A stretch of DNA of 64,000 bases from Aricia agestis. Its lineage: Eukaryota > Arthropoda > Insecta > Lepidoptera > Lycaenidae. The translations under genes and the position numbers were made by a program. The stretch spans positions 3,908,501-3,972,500 of the forward strand of contig NC_056422.1 in assembly GCF_905147365.1 (NCBI RefSeq), in the 5' to 3' direction. The notes below the pieces were generated by a model. It saw only the letters and a program-made list of their open reading frames with translations. It had not been told where the DNA came from and ran no database searches. Positions 1-11,300 of the stretch are shown piece by piece (within the stretch, counting starts at the first letter, position 1; each line of letters opens with the position of its first letter).

Positions 1-62
1 GCGGATTTAATAATATAATATGTAGAGTATATCGAAAAAATCCGCACGAATTTTAATGCTAA

Positions 63-205
63 GGGCCTGTTTTACCACTTCCTGATATGTCCCAGATAGG
101 CTATCCACAACTTATCTAACAGATAGACTGTAGAGTATGGAGTATCTGTCAGATACGTTGTGGATAGCCTATCCGGCACATATCAGGAAGTGGTGTAACA
201 GGCCC
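63..205. mobile_element. Palindromic MITE, family A, copy 1
   Basis: The ends are inverted repeats: GGGCCTGTTTTACCACTTCC on the left and its complement on the right. Inner arms built on GATAGGCTATCCACAAC also pair, so nearly the whole 143 bp folds back on itself. Close relatives are at 2122-2257 and 24941-25081. It is non-coding. A TTA/TAA flank on the other copies suggests a PIF/Harbinger-type 3-bp target, which is inference. Confidence 0.8.
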
Positions 206-688
206 ATGGCCCTCTTTGTTGCAATTTATATGCTTCAATTAAATCATCAGCCTTATACTGCGCAGAATATTTCATTTGTCTGAGCTGTACTACCATATTA
301 GTATGTAACTTCAACAGTGAATAAACATAATATTTTACTCACAGAAATATTTACACAGCCAATATTTACAGTTGATGACCTTGTCCGTCAAGTGACATTT
401 TCAATATTTATGTTCATCAGAATATTACGTACAGAAATGTATTGGAATTTCGCACAGCACAAAATTCAATCAATACAGAAATTGTGGTGGTACCCACATT
501 TAACGCCACAATCCTGCATCGCGCTATCGAACTTTTCTAAGTGCGTCGGTATGTGTACGATAGCTGAAATGTATCACGGGGGCTTCACCCTGACCGTGCA
601 CATCACCTCGCTCGGTTGAAAGATCTTCCTTTGCGGCCTCCATGCATGTTCCTAAAAATGATTTTCTATAGTCTTTGACTTTCCTATT

Positions 689-921
689 AGCTTTGTCCAC
701 ACTGCCTTTTTCTGTTCGTCAAGGGCATGCGTTATAGCGCAGTCAACAGCGAACGTGAGGCATCCCGCGACGCATGCCGTCTGACCGTATTCAAAAAACA
801 AAAATGACAATGTTGGCGTTGCGTTCGTTGACGCATTCAATTATTGAATGCGCCAAAAAAAAAGTTGAATGAAAGAAGATGACGAAAATTGAAGACGAAA
901 GCGCATAGTGTGGACACAGCT
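689..921. mobile_element. Probable short inverted-repeat element
   Basis: AGCTTTGTCCACACT at 689 is matched by AGTGTGGACACAGCT at 907-921 (14 of 15 complementary). Inner pairing is weaker. It is 233 bp, non-coding, and ends about 50 bp before the carrier exon. It could be an old MITE. Confidence 0.45.
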
Positions 922-972
922 ATAGAAACACAACATTGTGAACATAATTCAAAACTGTTTGTTCTGTTTCAG

Positions 973-1093
973 GGGTTTAGGCACTCAGCTGGTCCGTCAA
1001 ATCCCGAACACAGCGATCATGATGTCAACATACGAGGCGGTGGTCTACCTCCTGACAACACACTTCAATAGCTCCTTCTACGAGAACACTTAG
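973..1093 (+). CDS. Mitochondrial carrier (SLC25A33/36-like), last coding exon only
   Basis: This is the C-terminal exon of a six-helix mitochondrial solute carrier of the inner membrane, closest to pyrimidine nucleotide carriers (SLC25A33/36; Rim2 in flies). The acceptor TTCTGTTTCAG ends at 972. One base completes a split codon, then 39 codons run to TAG at 1091-1093. They contain LVRQIPNTAIMM and STYEAVVYLL, the conserved sixth transmembrane segment of this subfamily. The expected full protein is over 300 aa, so about seven-eighths lies left of the window. Identification rests on my recognition of this motif rather than a search. The substrate is inferred from the family. Confidence 0.8.
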
Positions 1094-1297
1094 CACACAC
1101 ACGGCGAACCTGTGATTTCCGTAGCGTAGACATGTAAACTCAGCCAAAAGGCTGTGGACAACGATGAAAATTTGACTGAAATTATTACAGAGGGTGCACT
1201 CGACGGAAACTTTTTACTATTGCGTCGTATTTTACTTATGTTCTAAACGCGGAATGTAGTATGTACAGAACGCTATGTTCGTTAGTCCAGTAGTAAT

Positions 1298-1474
1298 AGT
1301 CGTGTTCGTTTTATTTTTCAACTGCGCATGTGCAGCTTTCGCGCATGCGCAGTAATAGAAATTTTCATCAATTTCCGTCAGATTTCGGCACATGACACTG
1401 ACATTCACTCATTTTCAACTTTGCGCATGCGCAATGCGTTGAAAACGCGTTGAAAAAACGAAACGAACATGACT
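1298..1474. mobile_element. MITE with TIRs AGTCGTGTTCGTTT
   Basis: The left end AGTCGTGTTCGTTT pairs with AAACGAACATGACT on the right, and inner TTTTTCAAC pairs with GTTGAAAAA. Between them are several copies of GCGCATGCGCA-type palindromes. It is about 177 bp and non-coding. Confidence 0.7.
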
Positions 1475-1476
1475 AA

Positions 1477-1646
1477 GGGCCAACGCTAAAACTCGCGCGC
1501 GCGCACGCCTGCGTGTGTATAAATGAAAAATACTATGGGCAGCGCAGGCGCGTGCGACGGAGCGCGGACGCGGACAACGACGCTGCCCATACTATTTTTC
1601 ATTACACAGGCGAGCGTGCGCCCGCGCGAGTTTTAGCGTTGGCCCT
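1477..1646. mobile_element. MITE with TIRs AGGGCCAACGCTAAAACTCG
   Basis: The 20-bp left end pairs perfectly with the right end CGAGTTTTAGCGTTGGCCCT. Inner arms (ATGAAAAATACTATGGGCAG and CTGCCCATACTATTTTTCAT) pair as well. The element is very GC-rich (CGCGCGCGCACGC) beside AT-rich flanks, and it directly abuts the element at 1298-1474. Confidence 0.8.
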
Positions 1647-2121
1647 AGGTCAAGGCTCAAGTCAGTAAAAATATTATATTTATGTTGTTGAAGGCAGAAA
1701 TGCTAATCCGCCTTATGTAAATAGCTTGAGTTTACAATGTAGGTATATAGTCCAAACCGCGAGAGTGACAAAACTTCAGGTGTGGAATTTTGTGACCAGA
1801 TTCGTGGCTTAGACCATAGTCATTTGGAACTATGTCATAATTGATTTTTTATAGACTGTAGATGCTGTTATTCTTAGTAAGACTGTTTAATAATTTGTTA
1901 ATGTTTATTGTGCCACTATTAGGAGATATAAGTAGAATATGTCAATGCCCTGGATAGATAAAGGGTCTGTAAGAGGTTTTATAAAATTACCAACAAATAA
2001 TTATTTTATGCGGTTGTATACAAAGGATTGATGCAAATATGGGAGCATGTTACGGAGATGAATGTAAGGAGAGTAAAATAATAAACTTATTAAGCATAAT
2101 ATTATGAATAGGGCAATATAT

Positions 2122-2257
2122 TAAGGGGGTGTTTCACCACTACCTGATAAGTGCCGGATAGGATATCCACAACTTAACTTGACAGATACATTATGGAGAG
2201 TCTGTCAGATAAGTTGTGGATCCAGCACTTATCAGGTAGTGGTGAAACAGGCCCTTA
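2122..2257. mobile_element. Palindromic MITE, family A, copy 2
   Basis: It has the same design as 63-205: GTTTCACCACTACCTGATAA pairs with TTATCAGGTAGTGGTGAAAC, with the ATCCACAAC/GTTGTGGAT inner arms. It is flanked by TTA on both sides. Confidence 0.8.
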
Positions 2258-2314
2258 GTAACTTATCTAAAGTATAAACTCATGGTGGGTATACATTTGG
2301 ATTGAGAAATAGTT

Positions 2315-2489
2315 AGGCGGATTTTAGAGTCACGCTGTCCGCTCGCTGACCGTCGGCGCCGATACCGAAATAAAATATCAGAGAACGTTATGAGTTATTC
2401 AAAAGCACTTCCTACAATTTGATACATCTCGGACCATCAGCGCCGACGGTGCGCGCGCAGGCAGCGTGACTAAATTCTAAAGCCCGCCT
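2315..2489. mobile_element. MITE with TIRs around AGGCGGATTTTAGAGTCACG
   Basis: The left end AGGCGG...TTTTAGAGTCACGCTG pairs imperfectly with CAGCGTGACTAAATTCTAAAG...CCGCCT at the right. Inner GACCGTCGGCGCCGA pairs with TCAGCGCCGACGGT. It is 175 bp and non-coding. Confidence 0.7.
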
Positions 2490-2958
2490 TGTGATGGGGT
2501 GTTTATATGCTATCCAGGGGCTGATTGTTATATTTGTTTATAGTCATCTTTTTCAATATTTTTGTCATAACGCTTATAAATTTGTATGGTGTAATTGGTA
2601 CTTAAGTGACGATTTTGGTTGAACTTACATATTTACTTGATTATTAATGTTTAAAAAGCCAAAACTCAGAAACGCCAAATATTTCTGAAATTCCAAATAT
2701 ATCTGAATCATACTTTATTATAAAGACTGATTACAGATTTATATTTAAGATTACTATAAGTTATTTTCAAGTAAATGTGCAAATTGTAAACAAATTCAGT
2801 ACCTTTACCAACTAAAATGTGAAGTTATATTCTATAAATAAAAATTATCATCTTGGATTCAGTATTTTTATTTTTTACCTAGCTTTTTTAGCTTAACTTG
2901 TTATTTTAAATATAAAATCATAACATTTAATATGAATTATGATAGATTTATGTAGTAA

Positions 2959-3160
2959 CTAGATGACTAATGACGCCTGCAACTCCGTTGCGCCAAAATT
3001 CGTTTATCGTGCAGGAACCATACATTTTACCCGGACGAAAAGTACTCATATGTCCTTTCCTGTGGCTCAAAGTATATCCACACCGAATTTCAGCAAAATC
3101 TGTTCAGTGTGACGAGGTAACAGACAGACAGACAGACACAATTTCACATTTATAATATTG
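2959..3160. repeat. Retroelement-like repeat tail ending in (CAGA)n
   Basis: The stretch runs ACTAATGACGCCTGCAACTC ... TTTCAGCAAAATCTGTTCAG ... (CAGA)n. Phrases such as 'CAACTCCGTTGCGCCAAA' and a short CAGA run followed by an AT-rich end are typical of dispersed 3' tails in Lepidoptera. The class (RTE-like LINE tail or Helitron relative) is uncertain. Confidence 0.5.
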
Positions 3161-3509
3161 GTATATAAATTTAAATGGCAAAGTTATTTCATTTACAATA
3201 AAAATATCAAATCACAAATTAACATTGGTACCCTTTTGATACTGTATAGCAACTTTAAGACTAACCAAGATAGTGTAATTCAGCCATATTATACCGGCCT
3301 ACCTACAAGGAATTCAATAATAAGAGGTTATTATTTATTAGCCTTATTGATATAAAATATCTCATGTATTTCTCTGTTTATTATTCAATTTAATATGAAA
3401 AATATTTGTTTTATAAGTTAAGAAAACAGTCACAACTTTACAGACACAAACATTTGTTTGTTGAATAGCTTGAGCCTCACTCAGATTACCGCTATACCTC
3501 TGAGTTTTG

Positions 3510-4113
3510 TCATAGAAAAGGTTTGATCAGAGACCTAATAGATACATTGGATATAACCACCCAAATATGTGTTGATATAGCGTTCGGGGTATCACTAGGA
3601 TACTGGAGGATGCTAGTCATTGGATACAGGTTACCCTTGATGGCAACTATTGGTTCTCTCCTGAACCATATCACTGACACAACAATTAGTAAAGCAATTA
3701 CTACTTGAAGTATTATGTGTACTGAACCTTTTATAGCCAAGCTCTTACTGATTCTTGACTGTGAGTTGTCTTTCAACAATGTCTCCAACTTTAGAATCTT
3801 CCTTTGCAATTTTGAATACGCAGCAAACTCCTCTTTTATTGAAATATTGCTTTGTTCAGCTTTAAGCCTCACAATTTCTGATAATGTTTCTCGTTCTTCA
3901 TTTGATGGCCTGGAGAAACATGCTGATATCTATAAGGAAAAATTTATGACACATAATAAGTTTGTTAGAATTATGTTCTATGTTAAATTAATTTTAATGA
4001 AAATATGAGAAAAAAAGATGACTTACAGGTTTTACTAACAGCGGAACAATAGCACTAAGTGTACATAAAATAACAAAGTAGACCAGGAGAAAACCATTAA
4101 GGACTTCCAACAT
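3510..4113 (-). CDS. WRB: WRB/GET1, tail-anchored protein insertion receptor subunit
   Basis: This is an ER membrane receptor subunit. With CAML/GET2 it takes tail-anchored proteins from TRC40/GET3 and inserts them. There are two exons: 4027-4113 (29 codons, donor GTAAGT) and 3510-3929 (139 codons plus stop, acceptor TTATAG), joined in phase 0 to give 168 aa, against 174 in human. The sequence shows a first membrane helix at residues 8-27, a cytosolic coiled coil at about 40-85 carrying EEFAAYSKLQRKI, a second helix at 99-118 and a hydrophobic C-terminal stretch near 149-160. The coiled-coil motif and three-helix layout are diagnostic of the CHD5/GET1 family. The gene is divergent from the zinc-finger gene at 5314, with a large palindrome between them. 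Confidence 0.9.
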
Positions 4114-4262
4114 TTTTAGTGATTTGTTTATTTATATAAAAAGCTTGTAATTTTATTTTATAGCGCTTTTCATTACAATCTACATCCAGCAATTTTTTGG
4201 TTATCTGTCAATGTCAAATTGATACTGCATTTGCGAAGTTCGATTACGCCAAAGACAATGAG

Positions 4263-5216
4263 TTTTTTTTTTTTCATATAATGGCACTTCGGCTATAACC
4301 ATGGCCAGTGTCGAGTATAATATTATGGCGGGAAAACAATATTCTTTATACAATTTTTTCTATATTATCGTCAGGTCAGTCAGGTCCAAAGTCTAGTCGA
4401 AGTCTAAGTATAAAGTCAATACAGTCAAGAAGTCAAGTTGGTCGATTCAGTAAAGTGGTAGGACGCTTTACTGAAACTTTTGATGGAGTTTTTGAGGGAA
4501 CACAAAAGAGCACGTTTCTGGTTATTACATCACTCTCCTACACTTGTGCACGATAACGAATATTTAATGGTTAATATCTTACCAATATTATACATTAAAA
4601 ACCCAGATAACATAATTTTAGGAAAATAATATAAAAACACAACATCACTCTTTCACATTCTTTCAAAAACTCCAAAAGTCAATGAGTTACGCACTCGCAT
4701 TGTACTGTATCTTGTCAGTTGTCAACTTGTCAGAGTTTAGTACAGTACCTACCTTGGTAACTCTGATTGGGGAGGCTTACGCCAAAAGAAGAAGAAGAAG
4801 AGTTTTTGGGAGAATGTGAAAGAGTGATGTTGTGTTTTTATGGATTTTATATTATTTTCCTAAAATTGTGTTATCTGGGTTTTTAATGTGTAATATTGGT
4901 AGGATATTATCCATTAAATATTCGTTATCATGCACAAGTATGGGGGAGTGATGTAGTAACCAGAAACGTGCTCTTTTGTGTTCCCTCCAAAACTCCATCA
5001 AAAGTTTCAGTAAAGCGTCCTACCACTTTACTGAATCGACCGACTTGACTTCTTGACTGTATTGACTTTAGACTTAGACTTTGACTAGACTTTGTACCTG
5101 ACCGACCTGACGATAATATATAAAAAATTATATTAAAGAATATTGTTTTCCCGCCTTAATATTATACTCGACACTGGCCATGGTTATAGCCGAAGTGCCA
5201 TTATATGAAAAAAAAA
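4263..5216. mobile_element. 954-bp foldback (long inverted repeat) element
   Basis: The left arm (4263-4672) and right arm (4800-5216) are near-complete reverse complements over about 410 bp. Matching blocks include CATATAATGGCACTTCGGCT, GGCCAGTGTCGAGTATAATA, GTAAAGTGGTAGGACGCTTT and CACAACATCACTCTTTCACA. The 127-bp centre is unpaired and ends in (GAA)n. It has no coding capacity. It occupies most of the gap between the WRB and zinc-finger start codons. A single-arm relative is at 35327-35701. Both outer ends are A/T homopolymers. I could not assign a target duplication or superfamily. Confidence 0.9.
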
Positions 5217-5313
5217 GAAAAAGAAGAAGAAGGTAACTCTGACACATCTCTGACATTGGCAACACACCGAATCGGCCATTTTTAAAAGTAGAAGAAGTAG
5301 TAACTTGTGAAAT

Positions 5314-8300
5314 ATGATTACTGGAACTTGTTTATTATGCTTTTCAAATGATAAAAAAGTATTTGATATAGGTAATTTACATTTAAAATATGCATGTGAA
5401 AACCTTTTTGGGTTTGAGGTAAGTTTTCATCATTTTAATTAACATATTTTATATCTTGAAAATGACCTATAACATTCACTGAAACAGGGTTTTTATTCTA
5501 TTCTACAGGTCAGCAGAAATTTCAATGTCTGTTATATCTGTTGTAAAAGACTACATCAGTTTCATTACCTCATGAATCTGGTTGAGTTCCGAGAGGATTC
5601 AAGAAATCAACAGGTATAATTAACACCACTTTATAGGCGTGGGTGCCAGATTTAGTACTGGGAACTACCAAAAGGGATGCGCCACTGCCGGTAGGCAGAA
5701 AATGAGAACTCAGGGTGTGGTTTCAGGACTTTACTAACTAAGCAAAGTTGTGGATCAGTGGTACAGTTTGTTACAGTATTTACACTTTACAGTAGGTATA
5801 TAGTTACTACGATAAATTATTAACACAACGGAAAGACGATGTTGCTTGCGGTGCGAACGTCGTGTGTATTGCGCGGGAGACTGAAAGGTACGTACGCGCA
5901 GTCTCACGGCTCGAAATCCACTGAAAACAAAATGGCGGGCGGCGCGTGCCGTCCGTTTTCAAAAAGGGGCGCGGGAGGCGAAAGGGGAGGTGCCGCGTTT
6001 ACACCGCATTACACTGGCACCACACTCACACTCGCAGCATATCTAGCTGGCATGCGTCGTCGGGAGGCCCTCTTGGGCAAAACGCGGTTATTTGTATTAA
6101 CATGATTTGCTATATACTCCCCCTCTAGTTCAGGTGTACGCCCTCGTTCCTGGACTAGCTGCTCATCAACCTTCTTCGGTCGTCCGCGTTTCTTGACGGG
6201 GTTAACTGGTTCAGGCGGAGTATCATCGTTACCAATGAACCGAGTCAAATCTTGAACATGGTACTTCCCTATAATCTCATGAGGCAGCTCCATACGCGCA
6301 ATGTTGTACGTCGTAGGGCTTATCTTCTTGGCGATGACGTAAGGACCATCACGTCTCGGCATGAACTTTGCAGTGAGTGCCTTTGAACCTTTGCTCAAAA
6401 GGTGTGATTTTAGGAGGACCTTATCACCCACTTGAAAGTCCACCTGACGACGCGACTGATCGGCGTATTCTTTCGCCTTATCCTGCTGCTTTTCGACTCT
6501 TTCTCTAATCGCCGATAAAGAGTTTAGGAATCGTCGTAAGTAGGGTGTAATTTGTGGGACAAAGTTATCTTTGTCAAGTATGGCACGTTGGTCATGTGTT
6601 GCTTCCGAAGGTGACCGCAACTCCCTTCCGAATGTCAAGTAAGCTGGTGTTGTTCCTGTTGTACGACACACGGCACTATTCAGGGCAAATCTGATTACCG
6701 GCAAGTTCTTGGGCCAGGTCCTATGGTCTCCTTCAACCAATCGTGCTAACTGTGCCTTAAGGTCGCGGTTTTTTCTTTCTGCTGGGTTGGCTTCTGGGTG
6801 ATACAGTGGCACCAAGTTCTGTGTCACGCCCAGGACTGACATACATTGGCGCATGACTGCCGAGATGAACTGGACTCCATTGTCAGATATGATCCTGCGA
6901 GGCAACCCATACCGCATGAAGAACTCTTCGATGAGGACACGTGCGCAGGCTTCAGCTGTAGCATCCTTTATCGCATACAGCTCTACCCATCTTGTGGCCG
7001 TGTCTTCAACGAGCAATATCCACCGTTCTCCTTCCTCTCCTTCTGGTAATGGGCCGAATAGATCTATGGCCAACACCTCGTTACGTTGGTTCATGACGGG
7101 CGTCTGGAGGAGGCCTGGAGGCTTGTTATTGCTGGCCTTATATCTTTGGCATTGAACGCAAGCTTTCACGTAGTCAGTTATTATCCTGCGCATTCCAGTG
7201 AAGTAATACAGCTGCGATACTTTTCGGTAAGTATTGTCAATTCCAGGATGCCCTGCTACCGCAGAGTCATGACATTGCTTCAAGATGTCTTCCTGTTGGT
7301 CAGCTGGAACTACGAGTTGTGGTGATTCACTGTCTGAGTCGGGGTTATACCGGTACAACACTCCTTGATCCATCATATATCCCCGCTCCGTCCAACGCTG
7401 GGCTGCGACTTCGTCATTGGCTTCAAGTTCTTTGACAATCTTCTCCAGTTCTGGATCTGCCAGCTGCTCCTGCCTCAACAGATCCGGTTTCTTCACAGGT
7501 ACGTCTATTATTACAGAGCAAATGCCGCATTGATCGCGGGTTTCTCCCGAGCAGATCGGCCTACTTAAGGTGTCGGCCACAACATTTGCTTTACCTGGAG
7601 TATACTGGTATTGTATATCAAATGACTGGAGTTTGAGAGCCCATCGCACTAGCCGACCGGTTGGCGATTTTAAAGTCAGCAGCCAGCGGAGTGGTTGGTG
7701 ATCACTTCCTATTATAACGGGTTGCCCATCGAGGTAGGATCTGAAACGTTCGACTGCCCATACCACCGCCAGAGCTTCACGCTCGGTGGTAGAGTAGTTT
7801 TGTTCCGCTGAGGTAAGGAGTCGACTCGCGTACTCAATTGGTCTTTCCTCTTTTTCCTCCCCCTGAAGTAAGACAGCTCCTAATGCGTAATTACTGGCAT
7901 CCGTTCGTAAAATAAAAGGTCGACTAAAATCAGCTTGAATCAAAATGGGCGCTGAAGTCAGCAACCGCTTGAGTTCATTGAACGCTTGTGATTGAGCTGC
8001 GCCCCAAGTCCATGCTTGGTTTTTTCGTGTCAAACGTGTTAGTGGTTCAGCCACTTGGGAAAAGTTAGGAATAAATTTCCTAAACCACGAGCACGTTTGA
8101 AGGAAAGTTCTCATGTGCTTGAGATTGGTCGGTTCCTTCATCTCGAGTACAGAACTGACTTTATCATTGTCGATGGAGACGCCTTCCTGTGTGATTATGT
8201 GTCCAAGGTACTTTACTTTCTCCCTTGCAAAGACACACTTCTCCCTATTGACACAGAGGTTGTATTCAGTCAGGCGTTCGAAAACTGCCTCGAGGTCTTT

Positions 8301-11300
8301 GAGATGCTGTTGAAACCCCTCTGAGATTATGAGAAGGTCATCTAAGTAGGCCAATAGAACCACATCCTTTAAAGATGAGCAGGAGCGGAGGCGGTCGATG
8401 AGCCGCTGGAATGTGGCAGGCGCGTTCTTGAGGCCGAAGGGCATGCGCTTGAAGCGATATATGCCGAGAGGAGATATGAAGGCCGTCTTATCCCTGTCTT
8501 CTTCTCGGACGCTAACTTGCCAGTAACCCGATTTAAGGTCAAGCGTGCTCATGAAGCAGTTCCTTTTTGTTGATTGCAGCAGCTCATCAATCAGCGGCAT
8601 GGGGTACGTGTCCGACCTGGTAACAGCATTCAGGCGCCTGTAATCTACACAGAACCTGACGCCGCCACGAGCCTTTGGGATCATCAACGCCGGAGCGCAC
8701 CATGCAGACTCGCATTCTTCAATTATATCTTCCTGCAACATTTTCTCGATTTCTTTTTTCATAACCTCTTTCTTCGCAGGATTCAGACGGTATGGGGGCA
8801 CTGCTATCGGTGGGTGCTCACCCGTATCTATACGGTGTTCCGCGAAAGGTGTAGGCGCTCCCCCTGGACGAAAAATGTGCGCGTGCCTAACGAGGATCTG
8901 GGCGAGTTCCTCTCGCTCTGCTGACTCCAGCTGAGTACCCTCGTCATCCCGGAGAACGTCTGTGGAGGCACAAGTAGTGCCACGCGAAGTTGGTTCGAAA
9001 AGTAGAGTATGTTTAACACGAGGATTCTTGTCAAAATACCATATTTCTTTGGAGAGATTAATAACGACACCCATAGCCCTAAGGAAATCTATACCCAGCA
9101 ACGTCTCGTTGTCGCCGGACTCGGGGAAAATAAGAAATGGTATTGTGATGATAACGTGTTCCAACCGGACCTGCAACGTGGTAGTGAGAACGTTCATCTC
9201 ACGTGCGTGGCCGTCGGCGAGTTTAATCTGCCTCGTCGAAGGCGTGAGCGGGTGGCCTTTACGTAGAAGGAGAGCATATAGCGTGTGACCGGCAATACAA
9301 TGTTTCGCGGCAGTATCAATTAAAGCTGTACCATTTACTCCCAAAATCTCGATTTTGAAAATGGGACGTAAGTCGCGACGTTTGACGGGACTATCACCGA
9401 CGCTACATGCCAACAAGTCGTCATCGTCCTTAATACGTACATAATTATCATCATAACAATATAGTAAATTAACATCATCAGTAAAATTAAAATTTTTGAC
9501 ATATTGAGTCGATTTTTCTGAAAAATCTGACTTATTACACCTTTGCAATGTACCGTTACATGTACGCTTACCCTTAGCGTTATTTTGAGAAAAAACATTA
9601 CTGTCGGTGACAACAAAATTTTGTAAAAAATCAGACTTATTACACTTTTGCAATGTACCGTTACATGTACAAGCACCCTTAGCGTTATTTTGAGAAAAAA
9701 CATTATTGTCGGTGTCAACATAAATTTGTGAAAAATCAGCCTTATTACACTTTACCTGCGGGCAGGTCATCGTAGCGTCATTGAAATTGTCAACAAAAAA
9801 TGTACTACATTTGCATGCCAAATCGGACTTGTTGCACTTTAGCATTACACCGTTACAACAAGTACACGGAACGTTATGTGATAAATCTGAGTTACTGCAC
9901 TTTCCCTCGGGACACATGTGCGAAATTATTACGTCATTAATTTTGTGACTACGAAATTTATAAGAATTTTGTACAAAATCGGTACCGGACTTTTTACATT
10001 TCGGTACAGTACCTTTACAAGGCGTAGGTACGTTTTCAATATAACTGGTATACTTGTCGTTAACACTATAGAACTTATTTACGGCATTTTCACTCGCGTT
10101 ATTAGTGTCTCTGAAAGACTCACCTCTGTTCTCCAACTTACGGCACTGTTCACGGCGGTGACCGTAGCGCTTGCAGTAGGTACAGTAGGGTCGGGCGGGA
10201 CCCGAGGCGGAGGCCGAGGTCGTCGGGGAAGCCCGAAGAGGCGCGTTCACGTCGGGCACGCCGCGCTGTTGCGGCTGCGGCTGCGCGGGTGCGTGCAGGG
10301 CTGCGGCAGCGCGGGGCGGCGGCGGCAGCGGCAGCGCGGCGGAGGCCGCGGGCTGCGCGCGCACCGCGGGCACGCCTCGTGTCTGCGCGCCGGCAGCGGA
10401 GGGGGCCGGGGCGGTGCGGAAAGTACTCGCGCCGGCCGGCGATGGCCTCGCTGTTGATGCTCGTCGCTCCTCTTCTCCCATTGAGTCTTCGATGTTTCTA
10501 GCATGTTGTAATAACTCGGCGAATGTAGTAAATTCCTCTCTGCGGAGTCGTTTTCTTATTCGCACGTTTAAAAGGCCGTAAATCATGTCTAATTTAACTT
10601 TTTCAGTCAAATCATTCTGTGGTAGCCGTGATAACAGGGCGCGCGCTTTAGCAACAAACACGTCGGTATTCTCGATCTGTTGTTCGGTTGCGAATAAGTC
10701 GCGGTAAATTCTATGGGGCGGCCGTCGGTCGCCGTAGGCGCTCCGTAGGTTAATTACGACCTCGTCCCATGTAGTCACTTGATTTTTAATGCCCTGCCAC
10801 CAGGTGGCCGCGTCTTGCGTTAGCAACATTGACATACCTTTTATTGCATTACTATCAGTCACGTTGGCACACTCTTTATAGCTTTCTACTGCGTCTATAA
10901 ATCCTTCTATGGACTCGGTAGGTGCGCCGCTAAACACAGCCTTACAACGCGCAAAATTCCCACTTTCAGTAGGCACCGGCGCGGGAGTCGAAGTCATCGC
11001 GCGGTGGCCGAGAACGCTGTCTAGAATTTCCTTTATAGCGTTCGTTTGCGTTCTTTGTAGGCCTTCGAGGAGCATAGAAACACTCTGCTGTGAGAATGTT
11101 GCGTCAGCAATGTGAGGGGCGGAGGGGCGGTGGGGAATGCGTGTTGCATCATCACCCTCGGCGTCATTATGCTGGAACTCCTGGTGTTCATGCTGATGCG
11201 GAGGTGGCACAGAGGAATGGGGAATGCTTGATGCATCGTCTCTGTTGCCATGTGAAAATAATGGCGCGGGCGCGGCCGCCATCTTTTGCGCGGGAGTCGC

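Larger units (their letters stand above)
1..972. other. Intron of the carrier gene (no exon seen)
   Basis: This stretch lies upstream of the acceptor at 971-972 and should be intron of the mitochondrial carrier gene. I see no earlier carrier exon in it. It holds two short inverted-repeat elements (63-205 and 689-921) and otherwise unremarkable AT-rich sequence. Confidence 0.5.
1094..3509. other. Intergenic region between the carrier and WRB genes
   Basis: There is no convincing coding sequence here. It contains four inverted-repeat elements (1298-1474, 1477-1646, 2122-2257, 2315-2489) and a retroelement-like tail (2959-3160). The carrier 3' UTR must start here, and the WRB 3' UTR comes in from the right. 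A TTTATT (AATAAA on the - strand) near 3376 could serve WRB. Confidence 0.5.

Noticed and set aside
317..619. 100-codon frame on the + strand near the left edge
   Set aside because: No family resemblance, and it lies in the carrier intron.
5839..6105. 88-codon frame on the + strand, present twice (also 11763-12029)
   Set aside because: It lies inside both LTRs, antisense to the element. The duplication is just the LTR pair. No recognisable domain.
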